Origin: Rhizophlyctis rosea | Taxonomy: Eukaryota; Chytridiomycota; Chytridiomycetes; Rhizophlyctidales; Rhizophlyctidaceae | Reading direction: 5' to 3' | Length of the DNA: 64,000 bases | Assembly: GCA_027596075.1 (NCBI GenBank) | Contig: JADGJC010000083.1 | Span: 78,984-142,983, forward strand | In this document: positions 12,156 to 22,749 of the stretch, piece after piece | How the letters are laid out: every line of letters begins with the position of its first letter | Numbering within the stretch: position 1 is the first letter of the stretch | The notes under the pieces: generated by a model | Databases searched by the model: none | The model's input: only the letters and a program-made list of their open reading frames with translations | What the model was told of the DNA's origin: nothing | Translations under genes and position numbers: made by a program

Positions 12156-12953
12156 TGAAATTTGGGGTTGGTGGACTTGGAAGGTCGATGAGGTTGCTTG
12201 AGGGGTAAGAGACAACAATATGGGGGCGGGAGGTGGATTTTATAACTTTTATAGTTTAGTAGTTGTTTGTAAACAAGGAGGAGGATGCCGAGACGGAGAG
12301 GAAGGTAAAACAAATACCGTGGGAACGAGACATCCACCAATCCATGTGTTGGACCATAATCGGAATGGAACGCGACAAACTTTTTGGATGCGTGGAAACG
12401 GACGCAGTCGGAGCAAAACACGCGGTGGCGTTGTGGCCTTGTTTCGCGACGTGCATCATTTTGCGCAGCAGGGTTACCCAACCCCACCTTTTCCAAGTCA
12501 TCGTTCGGTTTGGTTGGGATGGTGCATAGGAGCGCAACTTCCAAGTGAGTTCATCAAGTCTCATGTTGGCAATAACGATTTTTCACTGTCCCGTCTGTTT
12601 TTTTTGTGACTTTCAACAATGGCAAGCACGTGCTGGCGGTAAGTTTCTTCCATTTTATCTATCAATACGATCTCCCAGCTTTACGCAAAGCTCTGTAAGA
12701 TATCCATGACAATCCATTATCGTGACGTTTCCATCAGGGCGGGTCGTTGAAGGTCCCCAGATCATCCTTCGCGTCAAAACAAGAAATAGCTTCACCCCGC
12801 AGCTTCAAGCACACAACCACACGAGCGAAAGTATTCGTGAATAAACAAATGCAGAAGGGTATATTGAAACGAAAATGATTTTGCTAAGACTAAATACTTT
12901 ACAAATTTACATGCATGCCCTGCTAACCCCTACCCCAAACTCCATCTCCCCGC
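12156..12953. other. intergenic, upstream of eight-cysteine gene
   Basis: About 800 bp hold the promoter of the eight-cysteine gene and the 3' flank of the Ala-rich repeat gene. Open frames occur on both strands but none has a domain or consistent splice pattern. Confidence 0.45.
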
Positions 12954-14796
12954 TCACACAACAGTAGCACTAACACTCCCATCCGGATTCCGACTAGCAA
13001 CAACAACAACCTCCTCCGGCTCAACAGGCACAAACACCTGCTCCGTAACAACAGTTACCGGTGCACTCTCCGCCAAAACGGCTTGATCAGCTTCATACTG
13101 CGCCCCAGTATGCGCAGGAGGTTGCGTCAAATCCCTCGCTTTCTCCGTACCCGCACTAACGACCTGGTTCGTCTTGGTGGCGGCGTAGTCGTACGCCTGG
13201 TTTGCATTCGCGCTTGCAGCGTTGGAGATTTGGGAAGCCTTGTCGCTGGCGGCGTTGTACGTATCCGCAGCCTTGTTGGTGGCAGCATTGTACGTATCAG
13301 CAGCCGTAGCACGGGCAGTTTCAACGGCACTGGTGGTCTTGTCAGCGATGGCGGAGGCGGTGGCGGAAGCTTGTTGTTGGGCAGCAGCAGCGGTAGCCTT
13401 GGTTGCTTCGACGGCTTCAGCGGATTTTTGGGAGACGGTAGCAGCGGCTTCGCGGGTGGTTTGGGCGGATTGGTCGTAGGATTCGGAGGCGGCGGGTTTG
13501 GCGTGGTTGATGAATTCGCTGGCGACGGTGGTGGCTGTGGCGGCCTGTAGATAGACTTCGTTAATGCCGTTCATCACAAGTTTGCTTGAATAATAACTCT
13601 ATGGTACTCACCAAGCTCCGCGCAGCAGCGGCAGCAGCGGAAACAGCGCTCATAGTGGTGGCTCCAACGGTGCTAGCAACATTACCAGCAACAGAGGCAG
13701 CAGCACCGGCCTTCTCCGCAGCAACACCCGCCAATTGACGAGTAGTTTCCGACACCTGAGCAACGGTTTGCCTCTGTTGTTATGAAGCAATGTTTTAGCA
13801 TGAACCGTGGCATTCCATAGTATGAAAACAAAACACATACCGTGCTCTCATAGGCAGCATCGTGGGCAGGAGCTGCAGTTTCCCTGGCGTTCGCGGTAAA
13901 GTCGGTGGCAGCAGAACGAGTGGTGTCGTAGGCGGTGGAAGCCTTGTCGGCAACAACGGAAGCGGTCTCGGACGCCTTCTGAGAAGCGACAGCACCGTAT
14001 TGTTGAGCAGTCGCCGCGGCTTCAGAAGCCTTCTGAGAAGCAGCAGCACCGTATTGTTGAGCAGTGGCCGCAGCTTCAGACGCCTTCTGGGAAGCAACAG
14101 CACCGTATTGCTGGGCAGTAGCAGCAGCCTCAGAAGCCTTCTGAGAAGCAGTACTGGCAACCTCCGAAGCCTTCTGCGACGCAACAGCTCCATACTGTTG
14201 AGCAGTCCCCGCAACCTCCGACGCCTTTTGGGAAGCCGCAGATCCCAACTCCGAAGCCTTCTGACTCGCAACCGCCGCAGTCTCCGACGCCCCCTGCTTC
14301 AAATCCTGAACCTTCCCACTCACAGCCTGCGTCGTCTCCTCGACAGGGGGAAGCGTCTCGTCCACCGGCCGGGCTTGAGTGTACAACTCCGCTGTCCTAA
14401 CACGAGTAGGAGAGGTGATGGCCGCGTCAGAGTCCGTCACTGCATCCGCGACCCAGTCGCCCGATTGAAGTCCAGATGGAGCTTCCTCGACGGCTGTGGC
14501 GATGATGGGGGTGGTAGGGGCGGCCTTGACGGCGTAGACTTCAGCGGTACGGTCGCGGGTGAGGGTGTCGATGTCTTGGCCGTTGAGGGGAAGGGAGGTG
14601 TAATTTTCGGCGGAGGGTTTGAGGGTTACGGGGGTTTCGTTGAGGAGGTTGGTCTGTTGAGGAGTTTGGTAGACGGGTGAATACTTTGGATGTGGGGATT
14701 CAACGATGACATTTCCAAAATGGATTTTAGAACGTTGATGTTCGCAGCTTAGCTTACCTGCCAGTTATAGTTTACGTTGTGGCTTTCGTGGGTCAT
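12954..14796 (-). CDS. Ala-rich amphipathic-repeat protein (LEA / perilipin-like)
   Basis: Exons 14796-14758, 14653-13841, 13773-13612 and 13544-12954 give 534 residues, all introns in phase 0. The middle is built from 11- and 18-residue modules that start SQKASE and often continue AAATAQQYGAVA. Further Ala/Thr/Lys repeats (SAEAVEATKATAAAAQQQ, ADTYNAA) continue to near the C-terminus. Such 11-mer periodic, Gly-poor, Ala-rich sequence is the hallmark of group 3 LEA proteins and of perilipin/apolipoprotein-type surface helices, which coat membranes or lipid droplets or protect against drying. There is no signal peptide or membrane segment. The N-terminus carries two similar RTAE[VL]Y motifs. 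The exact role is inferred; a scaffold or lipid-droplet coat is possible. Confidence 0.75.
13952..14266 (-). repeat. coding tandem repeat, 54-bp and 33-bp units
   Basis: Inside the Ala-rich gene, 18-codon and 11-codon units starting SQKASE follow one another in the order 11, 18, 11, 18, 18, 18, then a partial unit. The 18-mers are the 11-mer plus a seven-residue QQYGAVA insert. Near-identity at DNA level among the last three units suggests recent duplication or slippage. Confidence 0.8.
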
Positions 14797-15367
14797 GGTT
14801 GCTGTGTTTAGTGTGTGATTGGGGAAGATGTGATGTGTTTTTGGTATTGAAAGCTGATGCACGGTATTGATGTTTGAATTTGTATGATATGTGTGTTGCA
14901 GTTATGTGAGTGAGTAGCGGAAGGGCGACAGCCTATGATAGTTTTATATTTGCGGGTTCGATTAGGCCGCTAGAAGCTCGATGCAATCACATGCATGCCA
15001 TATGTGACGTCAAGGTCGCAATCGGCAGTGCTCACATCATCATGAATGGGTGGGTCCATTTTGGGGCTGAGAGGCTCCAAAACGCGGGTTCACATGGACC
15101 CTTGCCGTCATCCTGATCAGAAGCGATATCTGTGGCGCAGCCACGTGACAATGACATCACAGTCGAGCATTCAATTCCAAAAGCTTCTAATATCGCCAAT
15201 AGTACAGCTATCGACTTGACAGAAATTGTAATTTGTGGAGTCGCAATTAGGATCACGTGACGTCCTTGTCCGTCAATGTCAGATGCAGGATGAGAGCAAA
15301 TCATAGGTATAATCTTATACAAGATAGGTATTAACATGCAACCTCGAACGTTGAACCATCGAAACTC
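14797..15367. promoter_or_regulatory. upstream region of the Ala-rich repeat gene
   Basis: This sits between the ATG of the repeat gene and the 3' end of PEX13. No gene or RNA is recognised. It holds two CACGTGA motifs, which may be basic-helix-loop-helix sites, but this is weak evidence. Confidence 0.4.
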
Positions 15368-16648
15368 CTAATTGAACCCATCCTTGGGCACCGCTATTGC
15401 GTCCGGATCATATGTGGCCGGATCTAAACTCAAACTCGGTTTGGGCTTCTCAAGCTCAGCGGATGCGGGTGCGGATGCGGGTGCGGGTATGGGTATCACC
15501 TCAACATAATTGGCAGGAAACACCCCCATCGCCCCATTCTCATGCACTCCCCTCCACCACCCATCATCTTTAGCCAGCACTCTAATAACATCCCCTCTCC
15601 GAAGCGTCAATTCCGCCGGTGATGTCCCCCGAAAATCGTACAGCGCCCGACAATGCTGAAGCTGCTCCTGATGTGGATGTGGCTCCGCATTCCGTCCAAG
15701 ATGCGCCGCCGCAGCCGCTGCTTCCAACCGCCGTTGTTGCATCCTCTTCATCAATTTAGCAACCATGTACGGTATTCCGACCACCAGCACCACGAACAAC
15801 CACATCGGTCCACGAGATTTCCGCCGATCGGTGCTGCTCTGACGTGCAAACTCGTCCGCATTCAACCCTCCATCGGGCCCGCTCCCCGCCTGCGGTCCGC
15901 CATCGACTTTCCTTCCCGTCACCCAATCCCTAACACCCCTAATCAACCACATCATTGACAACGCCGATCCCAGATAATTCCTCAACTGCCCCAAATGCTC
16001 CGCAACCCCGACCATGGCCATGAACGATGAATGCGTCGCGAAGAACGTTGACTCGAGCATCTGTGCGAAACCACCGAACGCTTGAACGATGGAGTCGAGC
16101 AGGTGGAATGTGGATTGTGTTGATTGTTCAAGGCGCGCGGACAGGGGCATTGGGCCTTCCCCGAGCTCATTGTGTTGAGGATTGTAAGCGGCGTAAGGAG
16201 AGTAGCGGTTGTAGGGAGATGTGTTGTATGGTGATGAGTTGTAGGGCGATGAGTAGCGGTTATAGGGTGACGAGTAGGAGGAATATGGTGAAAACCGGTT
16301 ATATCCACCCCCGTACGCGTTGTATCCGCTACCGTATGAGTTGTATGTGCTGCCATACGAGTTGTAACCGCCACCGTATGAATTATATGTACCGTACCCT
16401 ATGTCCGGTGTGAGCGAGAGTCACAAGAGGATTCAAGCGAGCACAACTGCCATACCTGGTCTTGCGTATGGTGATTGACCGGCAGTTGCCAGGGTGGCAG
16501 GACGTGGTGGGACTGGTGGTGCTGCGGAGGTGGCGGCGGATATTTGCATTGGTGTACTCTGACCGGTAGAAGGCATATTGGAAGACGATGGTATGGGAGG
16601 CACCGGAGTGTTTGCGGAGCGTTCCCATGGTTTGGCAGGAGACGGCAT
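15368..16648 (-). CDS. PEX13: peroxin 13 (peroxisomal docking / pore SH3 protein)
   Basis: Two exons (16648-16456 and 16398-15368) give 407 residues. The N-terminus is Pro-rich, then a YG-rich stretch (YNSYGGGYNSYG, YNRYSPYAAY) begins right at the second exon. A conserved region MLESTFFATHSSFMAMVGVA follows, then a membrane helix MWLFVVLVVGIPYMVAKLM, and a C-terminal SH3 domain (ALYDFRGTSPAELTLRRGD, DDGWWRG, GVFPANYVEV). This is the full PEX13 order. PEX13 works with PEX14 in matrix-protein import; published work shows that its YG repeats form a pore-like meshwork that PEX5 crosses. The C-terminus adds a Pro/Ala linker. The next upstream gene, MDP1, is on the same strand about 230 bp away. 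Confidence 0.93.
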
Positions 16649-16879
16649 GGTGTTCTTCAGGTGCTCAGTTAAGTATTTGATACAAGAGAGAGTGATGGGG
16701 TGTGGAGAGTTCGGAAGGAACACCAGAACAAGCGCTGTGACCACATTTGTGTGGGTCAGGCAGTGGCACAGCCGATGAGAGCGAAGCCACATTCCTCTGA
16801 TTTGCGGGTTTTGACGGCCCCAAATTCAATTCAACAGAGTAAACATGCAACCAGTCATATTTTTGTACATTCAAACTTA

Positions 16880-17799
16880 CTATGTCCGGCCGTTCTGCAC
16901 GGTAAACTCAAAATCTTGTCCGCCATCATTCTCAAACCCTCCTCCTCCAACCCCACCTTTCCCACCTTTCAACCAAGTCTTCAATGCTTCCCCACCCCTC
17001 TTCCTCTCCTGATACTTTTGCAATCCCTCCAGAAACTTCACCAAAGTCGTACCCGTCCGCCCAACATCGATACAGGTCACACCCAACTTCCCCACCGACA
17101 CTATGTTCCGTCTTTCATCGTCAAAAAACAGCATATTCTCTAATGGGACGCCCGTCTTTTTGTGAATGGATTTGAAATGCGCTTGTTTATCGGAAGGATA
17201 GATCTGTAATATTGGTCTTTAGCTGAGAGTCAAGGTGTCCCGACATTACAAATACTCCGTACCTCAAATACATGGAAATACGATCGAAGAGGAGGGTGCG
17301 AGATCGGATTGACTTCAACCGCTGATCCTCGTCTCCGTTTCGAAACAACGCCTCCTCCCCGATGATCTGCAGGTGCAACATGGAGCATATCTAATATCTC
17401 ATCGGCATATTCTGGTGCGTGCGTGCGAGACGCAATGGCTGTAAGGGAAATGGATTAGCATGTGAAGCAAAAGATGCGGTCAAAGGACGGTTTCAAACCG
17501 GTACCAAGTTTGATTTCGGGGTGGTGTTCCCTTAGTCGTCGTAGAATTGCAGGTATGTCATCATAAAGGGAAACTCCGTTGCCGGAGCAATCTACTACAC
17601 TAAACCCCTCTGTTGAGAAGGGTGGTCCATTCAAATGCGTATCTATCCAACTGAAGCATGGTGAGAAGCTGGAAAGTAAACGTCCAACGGTAATTGGTAT
17701 ATCAAACAAGACAACTTACAGCGGCCACAAGGTGTAGTCCAAATCGAAGGCTATGAGTGAGGGCAAATGTGTGAAACGAGAGAAGTCTACTTCGGCCAT
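16880..17799 (-). CDS. MDP1: magnesium-dependent phosphatase 1-like HAD phosphatase
   Basis: Four exons (17799-17720, 17650-17505, 17438-17263, 17203-16880) give 241 residues. HAD motif I is FDLDYTLWP with the nucleophile Asp; motif II/III elements include AIASRTHAPEYADEIL; motif IV is LFFDDERRN. FHVFE IYPSDK and THL-type blocks match the MDP-1 family, which hydrolyses sugar or glycation-damaged phosphates and protein phosphotyrosine in vitro. The protein is cytosolic, with no signal. It is longer than mammalian MDP1 because of a Gly/Lys-rich C-terminal tail (GGKGGVGGGG). A strong donor sequence (GTAAGT) overlaps the stop codon, so an extra 3' exon cannot be excluded. Confidence 0.87.
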
Positions 17800-18456
17800 T
17801 TCAGCAGAGGTATCCAAGGTTGAGGTGTGGGAAAGCGGAACGAAGAGGAAAGGGGTTCCGATTTTGACGGGTGGGATTCGTGGATGTGGCTTGGGTGTGC
17901 TGCGCCCGGTGTGTTTATAAATGGCAGTTTATCCCGAAGGGGCGTTATTGTCATACCAAGTTGCTGGACCATTTCCCCGCAGTGTGGCATTGCAAACATG
18001 GGGCATTGTCTGTGCACCCCATTTGCATATAGACCCCAATACGCGGCATTGCTGGAACCCGAGTCCCTTTGGAGGCACAGACTTGCATCACTCCCAACCC
18101 ACAAGGCTGCGGAAAGGAGGATGCAGGAGCTGGGAGAACTTCCTTTTCAACGGGTGGGTCCTACGCGGGTCCGTACTGAACGCCTATCTGTCAACTCAAA
18201 AATATATTTTATGGTCACTATCTGCCGCTGGGATACCAGTATTTATACGCAGGCATACTGCTCACCTTCCCGTAGCAGTACCGCGCGTTCGCAGGCCGAG
18301 TACCTGCTATGTCGACAGTTTTGAGGTAGGGTGTCCGCTGCTGGAACTGAATTTGGAAGGCAAAGCAGCTGACCAGCATCACTCGCACGTAGAAAACCTA
18401 TTCAGACCATCCGCTTTTGTGGTTTACCAGCCCCCCGCTCTGATTGGCAGGCGAAG
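17800..18456. promoter_or_regulatory. divergent intergenic region
   Basis: About 650 bp separate MDP1 (minus) from the next membrane protein (plus), probably with both promoters. Long open frames exist on the plus strand but lack domain signatures and I treat them as chance. Confidence 0.45.
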
Positions 18457-19316
18457 ATGTCCGATCTACATAAGCGTCAGAATGTGACATTACCAATTCC
18501 TGAAACTCTCACTTCTACTCCCGCACCCACTATATTCACGTCGCCAAGTCCTTATCCATCTCCAAAATCAGAGAACAGTGACGAGTCAAATTGGTTCAAA
18601 ACACCTCTTCTTATTTTAGGTATGAAGTCAATGTTTACATCCCTATCTCCGTAAACAAATGTAAACAAACAAAATAACCCAACCCTCAAAATACAGCTCT
18701 CGTCATATCTATCTCCGTTATCTTTTACCTAATCTTCCGTCACTGCCGCCGCCGCAATTTCGGAAACTTCGACGAGTCCGTAGCATATCTACCAACTCGC
18801 GATGGCCGACTCGTCACAAGTGCAGACGGATCTATACGATTCGTTTCGGCAAATGGGATACCCTTGGAATGGACACCGCGCGGATTTAGGCCCTTTAATT
18901 CGGACGTGATGAATACACCATTGGAAACAGCAACGGTAGTGGAGGTCGAACCTTTACCTAAGTACGAACCACCCGCACCGACGTATCAGCCGGCTGTTGT
19001 GGAAACAGGAGGTGGGAATGTGCCGATGCGGTTTGGAGAGGGAGCGGGCAACAATGGGAACGAGCTGGTGGGAAGGGGAGGGGGAGGAGGAGGGGTGGGT
19101 GGTGGTGGGGACGGAGCGGTGTTGACTATTCCATTACCCGAGCGAGCGCCTTCATATCGAACATATCGATCATCATACGTAGGATCGGTCGCCGGGTCAG
19201 AAGGGGGAAGATCCGATACCACACATGGCGGCCCACCGCGCGGAACACCTTCACCAGTCCCACCAGTCCCGCCAATAAACCAGCGAGCGTCGGCTCAGAG
19301 TCGGGATGCGGGGTAG
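18457..19316 (+). CDS. single-pass membrane protein, unknown
   Basis: Two exons (18457-18619 and 18697-19316) give 260 residues. A Ser/Thr/Pro-rich N-terminus of about 50 residues precedes one membrane helix spanning the splice joint (LLILALVISISVIFYLIF), then a basic stop RHCRRR. The C-terminal domain carries a motif EWTPRGFRPFNSD and is otherwise low complexity with Gly-rich and Pro-rich runs (GRGGGGGGVGGGG, PSPVPPVPP). No signal peptide is seen, so it is probably type III or tail-in topology. I do not recognise the family. The layout is similar to the membrane protein at 10110-11260 but there is no sequence similarity that I can see. Confidence 0.65.
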
Positions 19317-19743
19317 AATCGATCACACACATCTATTGCATCCGTCTTTCACACTAATTCCGCAAAGCAAGAAAGAGCATTCAGCGCATTCATTGCAACA
19401 GCTATACACCTGTAGATCAGCATGGGAGTTTTGCAACAGAGGCTTGTGGGATCCTTGTGGTAGTCCCCTGTGAAGGATTCTTGTCCGAATCCATGCTCTG
19501 TTGAAGGCGAATGTTTACAGCCACACTTTTCAGTCATGACAATGAACAGGATGTTCCGTTGGATGCAAATGCTTAGATCACCTACAAGAAGCGAAGACGA
19601 CGAAAAGAGAATATGGAGTCTCCAGTCAACGTTTTTCGGGTCTAGTCAAGGTTCCAGGTGCCACTCTCCAGCAGCTGATTCCAAATTTTCAGAGTCATGT
19701 TTGCTGATGTTGCACTACATACAATGCGGACCTGAGCTTTTGT
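19317..19743. other. convergent intergenic region
   Basis: This is the shared 3' flank of the plus-strand membrane protein and the minus-strand FKBP25 gene. Nothing else is recognised. Confidence 0.5.
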
Positions 19744-21084
19744 TTACTCTATGGAAAACAGCTCGACCTCAAAGATCAGTGGACAGTTGGGCGGTATCCT
19801 ACGGAAAGCGCAGGCATTAGAAATGAATGACATCAGGACCGAATGTGAGGAGAACGCAAAACTCAGCTCCCCCCACCTCCCCATGGCGGAATATGTAAAA
19901 TCACAGCAATGATAGAAACACATACTTAGCATCCGGCAACCCCTTCTTCCCATATGCCCATTCACTTTCTATTGTCAATTTCGCTTTCTCCCCTTTGGAC
20001 ATTGTCAGAAGACCTTCATCCCAGCCCTTGATCACCCGGCCGACTCCAACTGTTGTTTTGAAGATGAGGAGTGTTAGTACACCTGGCGGTAAATTGGCAA
20101 AAAGGTATGACAACAGACCCTTGAACTTCAGTGGAACTGGCTTCTTCTTCCCCAAGTTAGTGTCAAACACCTTTCCGTCCGGTAGTGTGCCTGTGTAGAA
20201 GCATGCCACGGTGTCACCCTTCTTTGGGAAATTGGTGTTGTCGCCCTTTTTGAGGACTTGTTTGGTGTATTTTGGTGATTCTGGTGGTGTGTCGTCCTGG
20301 AGATATAAGACGGTTCAGATGGGCGAGTCAGGGGTAAATTTAGAACATGCACTAGTCGAAAATGATAGAATGGCAGGAATCTGGAACCAATGACGACAAC
20401 CACTTCCTCAGATTGACAACTTATTCCATCACTCGGTTTGAATACAATTGGAATTGTTTGATATTTACATGACAGAAGATAGACCTCAGCCACAACTTCC
20501 CGTCAATCCCCACTCCGGCGCGATGCCCTCCACTGTCTCTACGCCCGACTGCCCAATATATGCATGTACGATGATCGATCACACTAACCTTCTTCGTCTC
20601 CTTCTTGACATCAGCTACAGGGGCACTCGCTGCGGCTTCCGCAACAGCAGCAGCCGCCTGCTCCTCCAACGATTCACCTTCAGCGCGGAATGCGCCTGAT
20701 TCAAACAAGGCATTGTATGCAGCGATCAGGTCCGGCTTTTTGGCGGTTTTTGTGACGTTTGCAAGTTTTCCGTATAATTTTCGATCTTTGAGGAACTATT
20801 ATGTGAATGATTTAGCGTCTTTCGAAGGACAAGATACTGGTATGTGTAATTTTTTACTATGGTGTTTACGTACCTGGTAGGTGGCATGATCGTGCAAGAA
20901 GGACACCAAGTCTGAGAACGTTTAAGAGATTGGGACAGAGGTGATCGGTTATGAAAAAAAAAGCCCATTTCTAAATCAGTGCGACCAAGCGTGGGAGATC
21001 AGAACAAGTCATGGCCATACCCTTTTTGGAGACGTTGTCTGTCTCCAGTTCTGCAGCTGTCCAAGGCGGAGTTGGTTGGGTCAT
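19744..21084 (-). CDS. FKBP3: FKBP25-type nuclear peptidyl-prolyl isomerase
   Basis: Six exons (21084-21021, 20911-20874, 20795-20589, 20296-20119, 20049-19926, 19798-19744) give 221 residues, close to human FKBP3 (224). The N-terminal helix bundle characteristic of FKBP25 is present (DLVSFLHDHATYQFLKDRK, LIAAYNALFES). An acidic/Ala linker follows, then the FKBP domain with VLKKGDNTNFPKKGDTV, YTGTLPDGKVFDTN, VGVGRVIKGWDEGLL, MSKGEKAKLTIESEWAYG and IPPNCPLIFEVEL. Catalytic aromatic residues (Tyr, Phe, Trp of GWDE, Tyr of WAYG) are kept. FKBP25 is nuclear, binds nucleic acid through the helix bundle and is rapamycin-sensitive. The fourth intron has a GTCTGT donor, forced by phase. This paralogue is uncommon in well-known fungi. 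Confidence 0.93.
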
Positions 21085-21288
21085 TGTTGCCGGTGGATGT
21101 TTGCAAACAAATTGTGAAAGATGAGAGCGAAGTAGGAGCGAAGGGCCAATCTTAGAAACTTCTTGGATGGGCAAACCCCGAGCCGCGAGCCGAACTTTTG
21201 GGTGGTCGTGCGGCTAAATTCACACAGGCAAATCGCGTCACGCAAGCCACCTCTTGTGCTGTCGTTCCCACAAGATCTTGTTCCAAAA

Positions 21289-21296
21289 TATAAAAG
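21289..21296 (+). promoter_or_regulatory. TATA box of aldo-keto reductase gene
   Basis: TATAAAAG lies 35 nt upstream of the first in-frame ATG (21331) and 143 nt upstream of the second (21439). With a start site about 30 nt downstream, the first ATG would sit almost at the mRNA end. Confidence 0.5.
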
Positions 21297-21330
21297 GGAC
21301 TCCACCCCTCTACTGTCGTCCCTGAAGACG

Positions 21331-22413
21331 ATGGTTAGCCGTCTTCTCTCAAACTTAATTTTCGCTCAAAGCAAACATTCAGTTGCTTGTCATACCATCC
21401 ATTCTGTCAATCTTCCATCATTGATTCGCAAAAGAACCATGTCATCCATCCCAACCACCACACTCTCGAATGGCAAGACCATTCCCGTTCTGGCTTTCGG
21501 AACCGGCACTCGCTGGTACAAAGGTCCCAACGCTGACGGTCCATTGGACCAAGCCCTCATCACCAGCATTGAACACGCCTTGGAAGCTGGCTTCACTCAC
21601 ATCGACGGTGCAGAGGTATATCCGCGTCTCTCGCAATGAAAAACACCCACCAAACCAAACTCACACCATCCCCCCTCCCAGACCTACGGCACAGAACGCG
21701 AAATCGGCGCCGCGATCCAAAACTACCTCTCCAAATCCTCCACTCCCCGCTCAACCCTCTTCATAACCACCAAAGCCTACCAATCCCTCCCAGACCCCTA
21801 CACAGGTCTCCAAAATTCCCTGAAACGCCTCAACCTCACCTACGTAGACCTCTACCTCGTCCATGCTCCCTTCTTCGACCGTTCCAAAACGTCTCTTACA
21901 ACCGTCTGGCGCGCCCTCGAACGTGCCGTCGATGATGGCTTGACGCATTCTATTGGTGTATCGAATTTCCGGAAGGAGGATTTGGAGGAGTTGTATGCGA
22001 TAGAGGGGGGCTTGAAGTACGAACCCGTCGTAAACCAAATCGAGTACCACCCGTACCTCCTCTCAACTTCAACAATCCAACACCTCACACCCTACCAAAC
22101 AACACACAACGTAAAGATCGAGTCATACTCTCCACTCCTCCCACTTACCAAAGCCTCCGGCGGACCACTCGACAGTGTCGTTGAGGAAATCGCGAAAGCA
22201 AAAGGAAAGACCACCGCTCAAATATTGTTGAAATGGAACTTGCAACAGGGAAATGTGGTGGTGACGAGTTCGGATAAGGTTGAACGGTTGAGGGAGTATG
22301 TTGATGCGACGGCGGGGTGGGAGTTGAGTGAGGAGGAGGTAGGGAGGATCGAGAGTGCGGGGAGGGAGAAGAAGGTTAGGCAGTATTGGGGGAAGGAGTT
22401 TGGGGATGTGTGA
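21331..22413 (+). CDS. aldo-keto reductase
   Basis: Two exons (21331-21615 and 21682-22413) give 338 residues from the first ATG or 302 from the ATG at 21439. The core is a TIM-barrel AKR: NGKTIPVLAFGTG, HIDGAE with catalytic Asp, TYGTE with Tyr, TTKAY with Lys and LVHAP with His, so the tetrad is complete. SIGVSNF, NQIEYHPYL and the cofactor loop VVTSSDKVERL follow, typical of NADPH-dependent reductases. The extra 36 N-terminal residues (MVSRLLSNLIFAQSK ... LIRKRT) are basic and hydroxylated without acids, like a mitochondrial leader. The substrate is not deducible. DGA replaces the usual DTA at the catalytic Asp motif. The gene diverges from FKBP25 across about 250 bp. Confidence 0.9.
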
Positions 22414-22749
22414 AGGAATGGGAGGTGGTCGTGAGGCCGATTGTATTTAGCTTGTGATTCTGTAATTTATATGGGCGATCTGTTCACACATCTTAGGTGA
22501 CAAGAGCCGCCAGGGTGTTTCCTACATGAAGTTTACATGTGCCAAATTTCTGCATTTCTTCAATTCTATCTGCAATTCAGAAGAACGGCAGAACATGTTC
22601 CTCATCACATGGTCAAAAAATCTGATGCAAGCCATGTCTGACCATTTCAAGTGTGCAACCTATAAACATGTGTTATTCTTTACATACTAGGGTATACAAT
22701 CATTTACACGCACGATATATTGCTCAAGCGAAAACCGGGACCCCGTGCG
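22414..22749. other. convergent intergenic region
   Basis: This is the short 3' flank shared by the aldo-keto reductase and the casein kinase gene. No gene is recognised. Confidence 0.5.
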
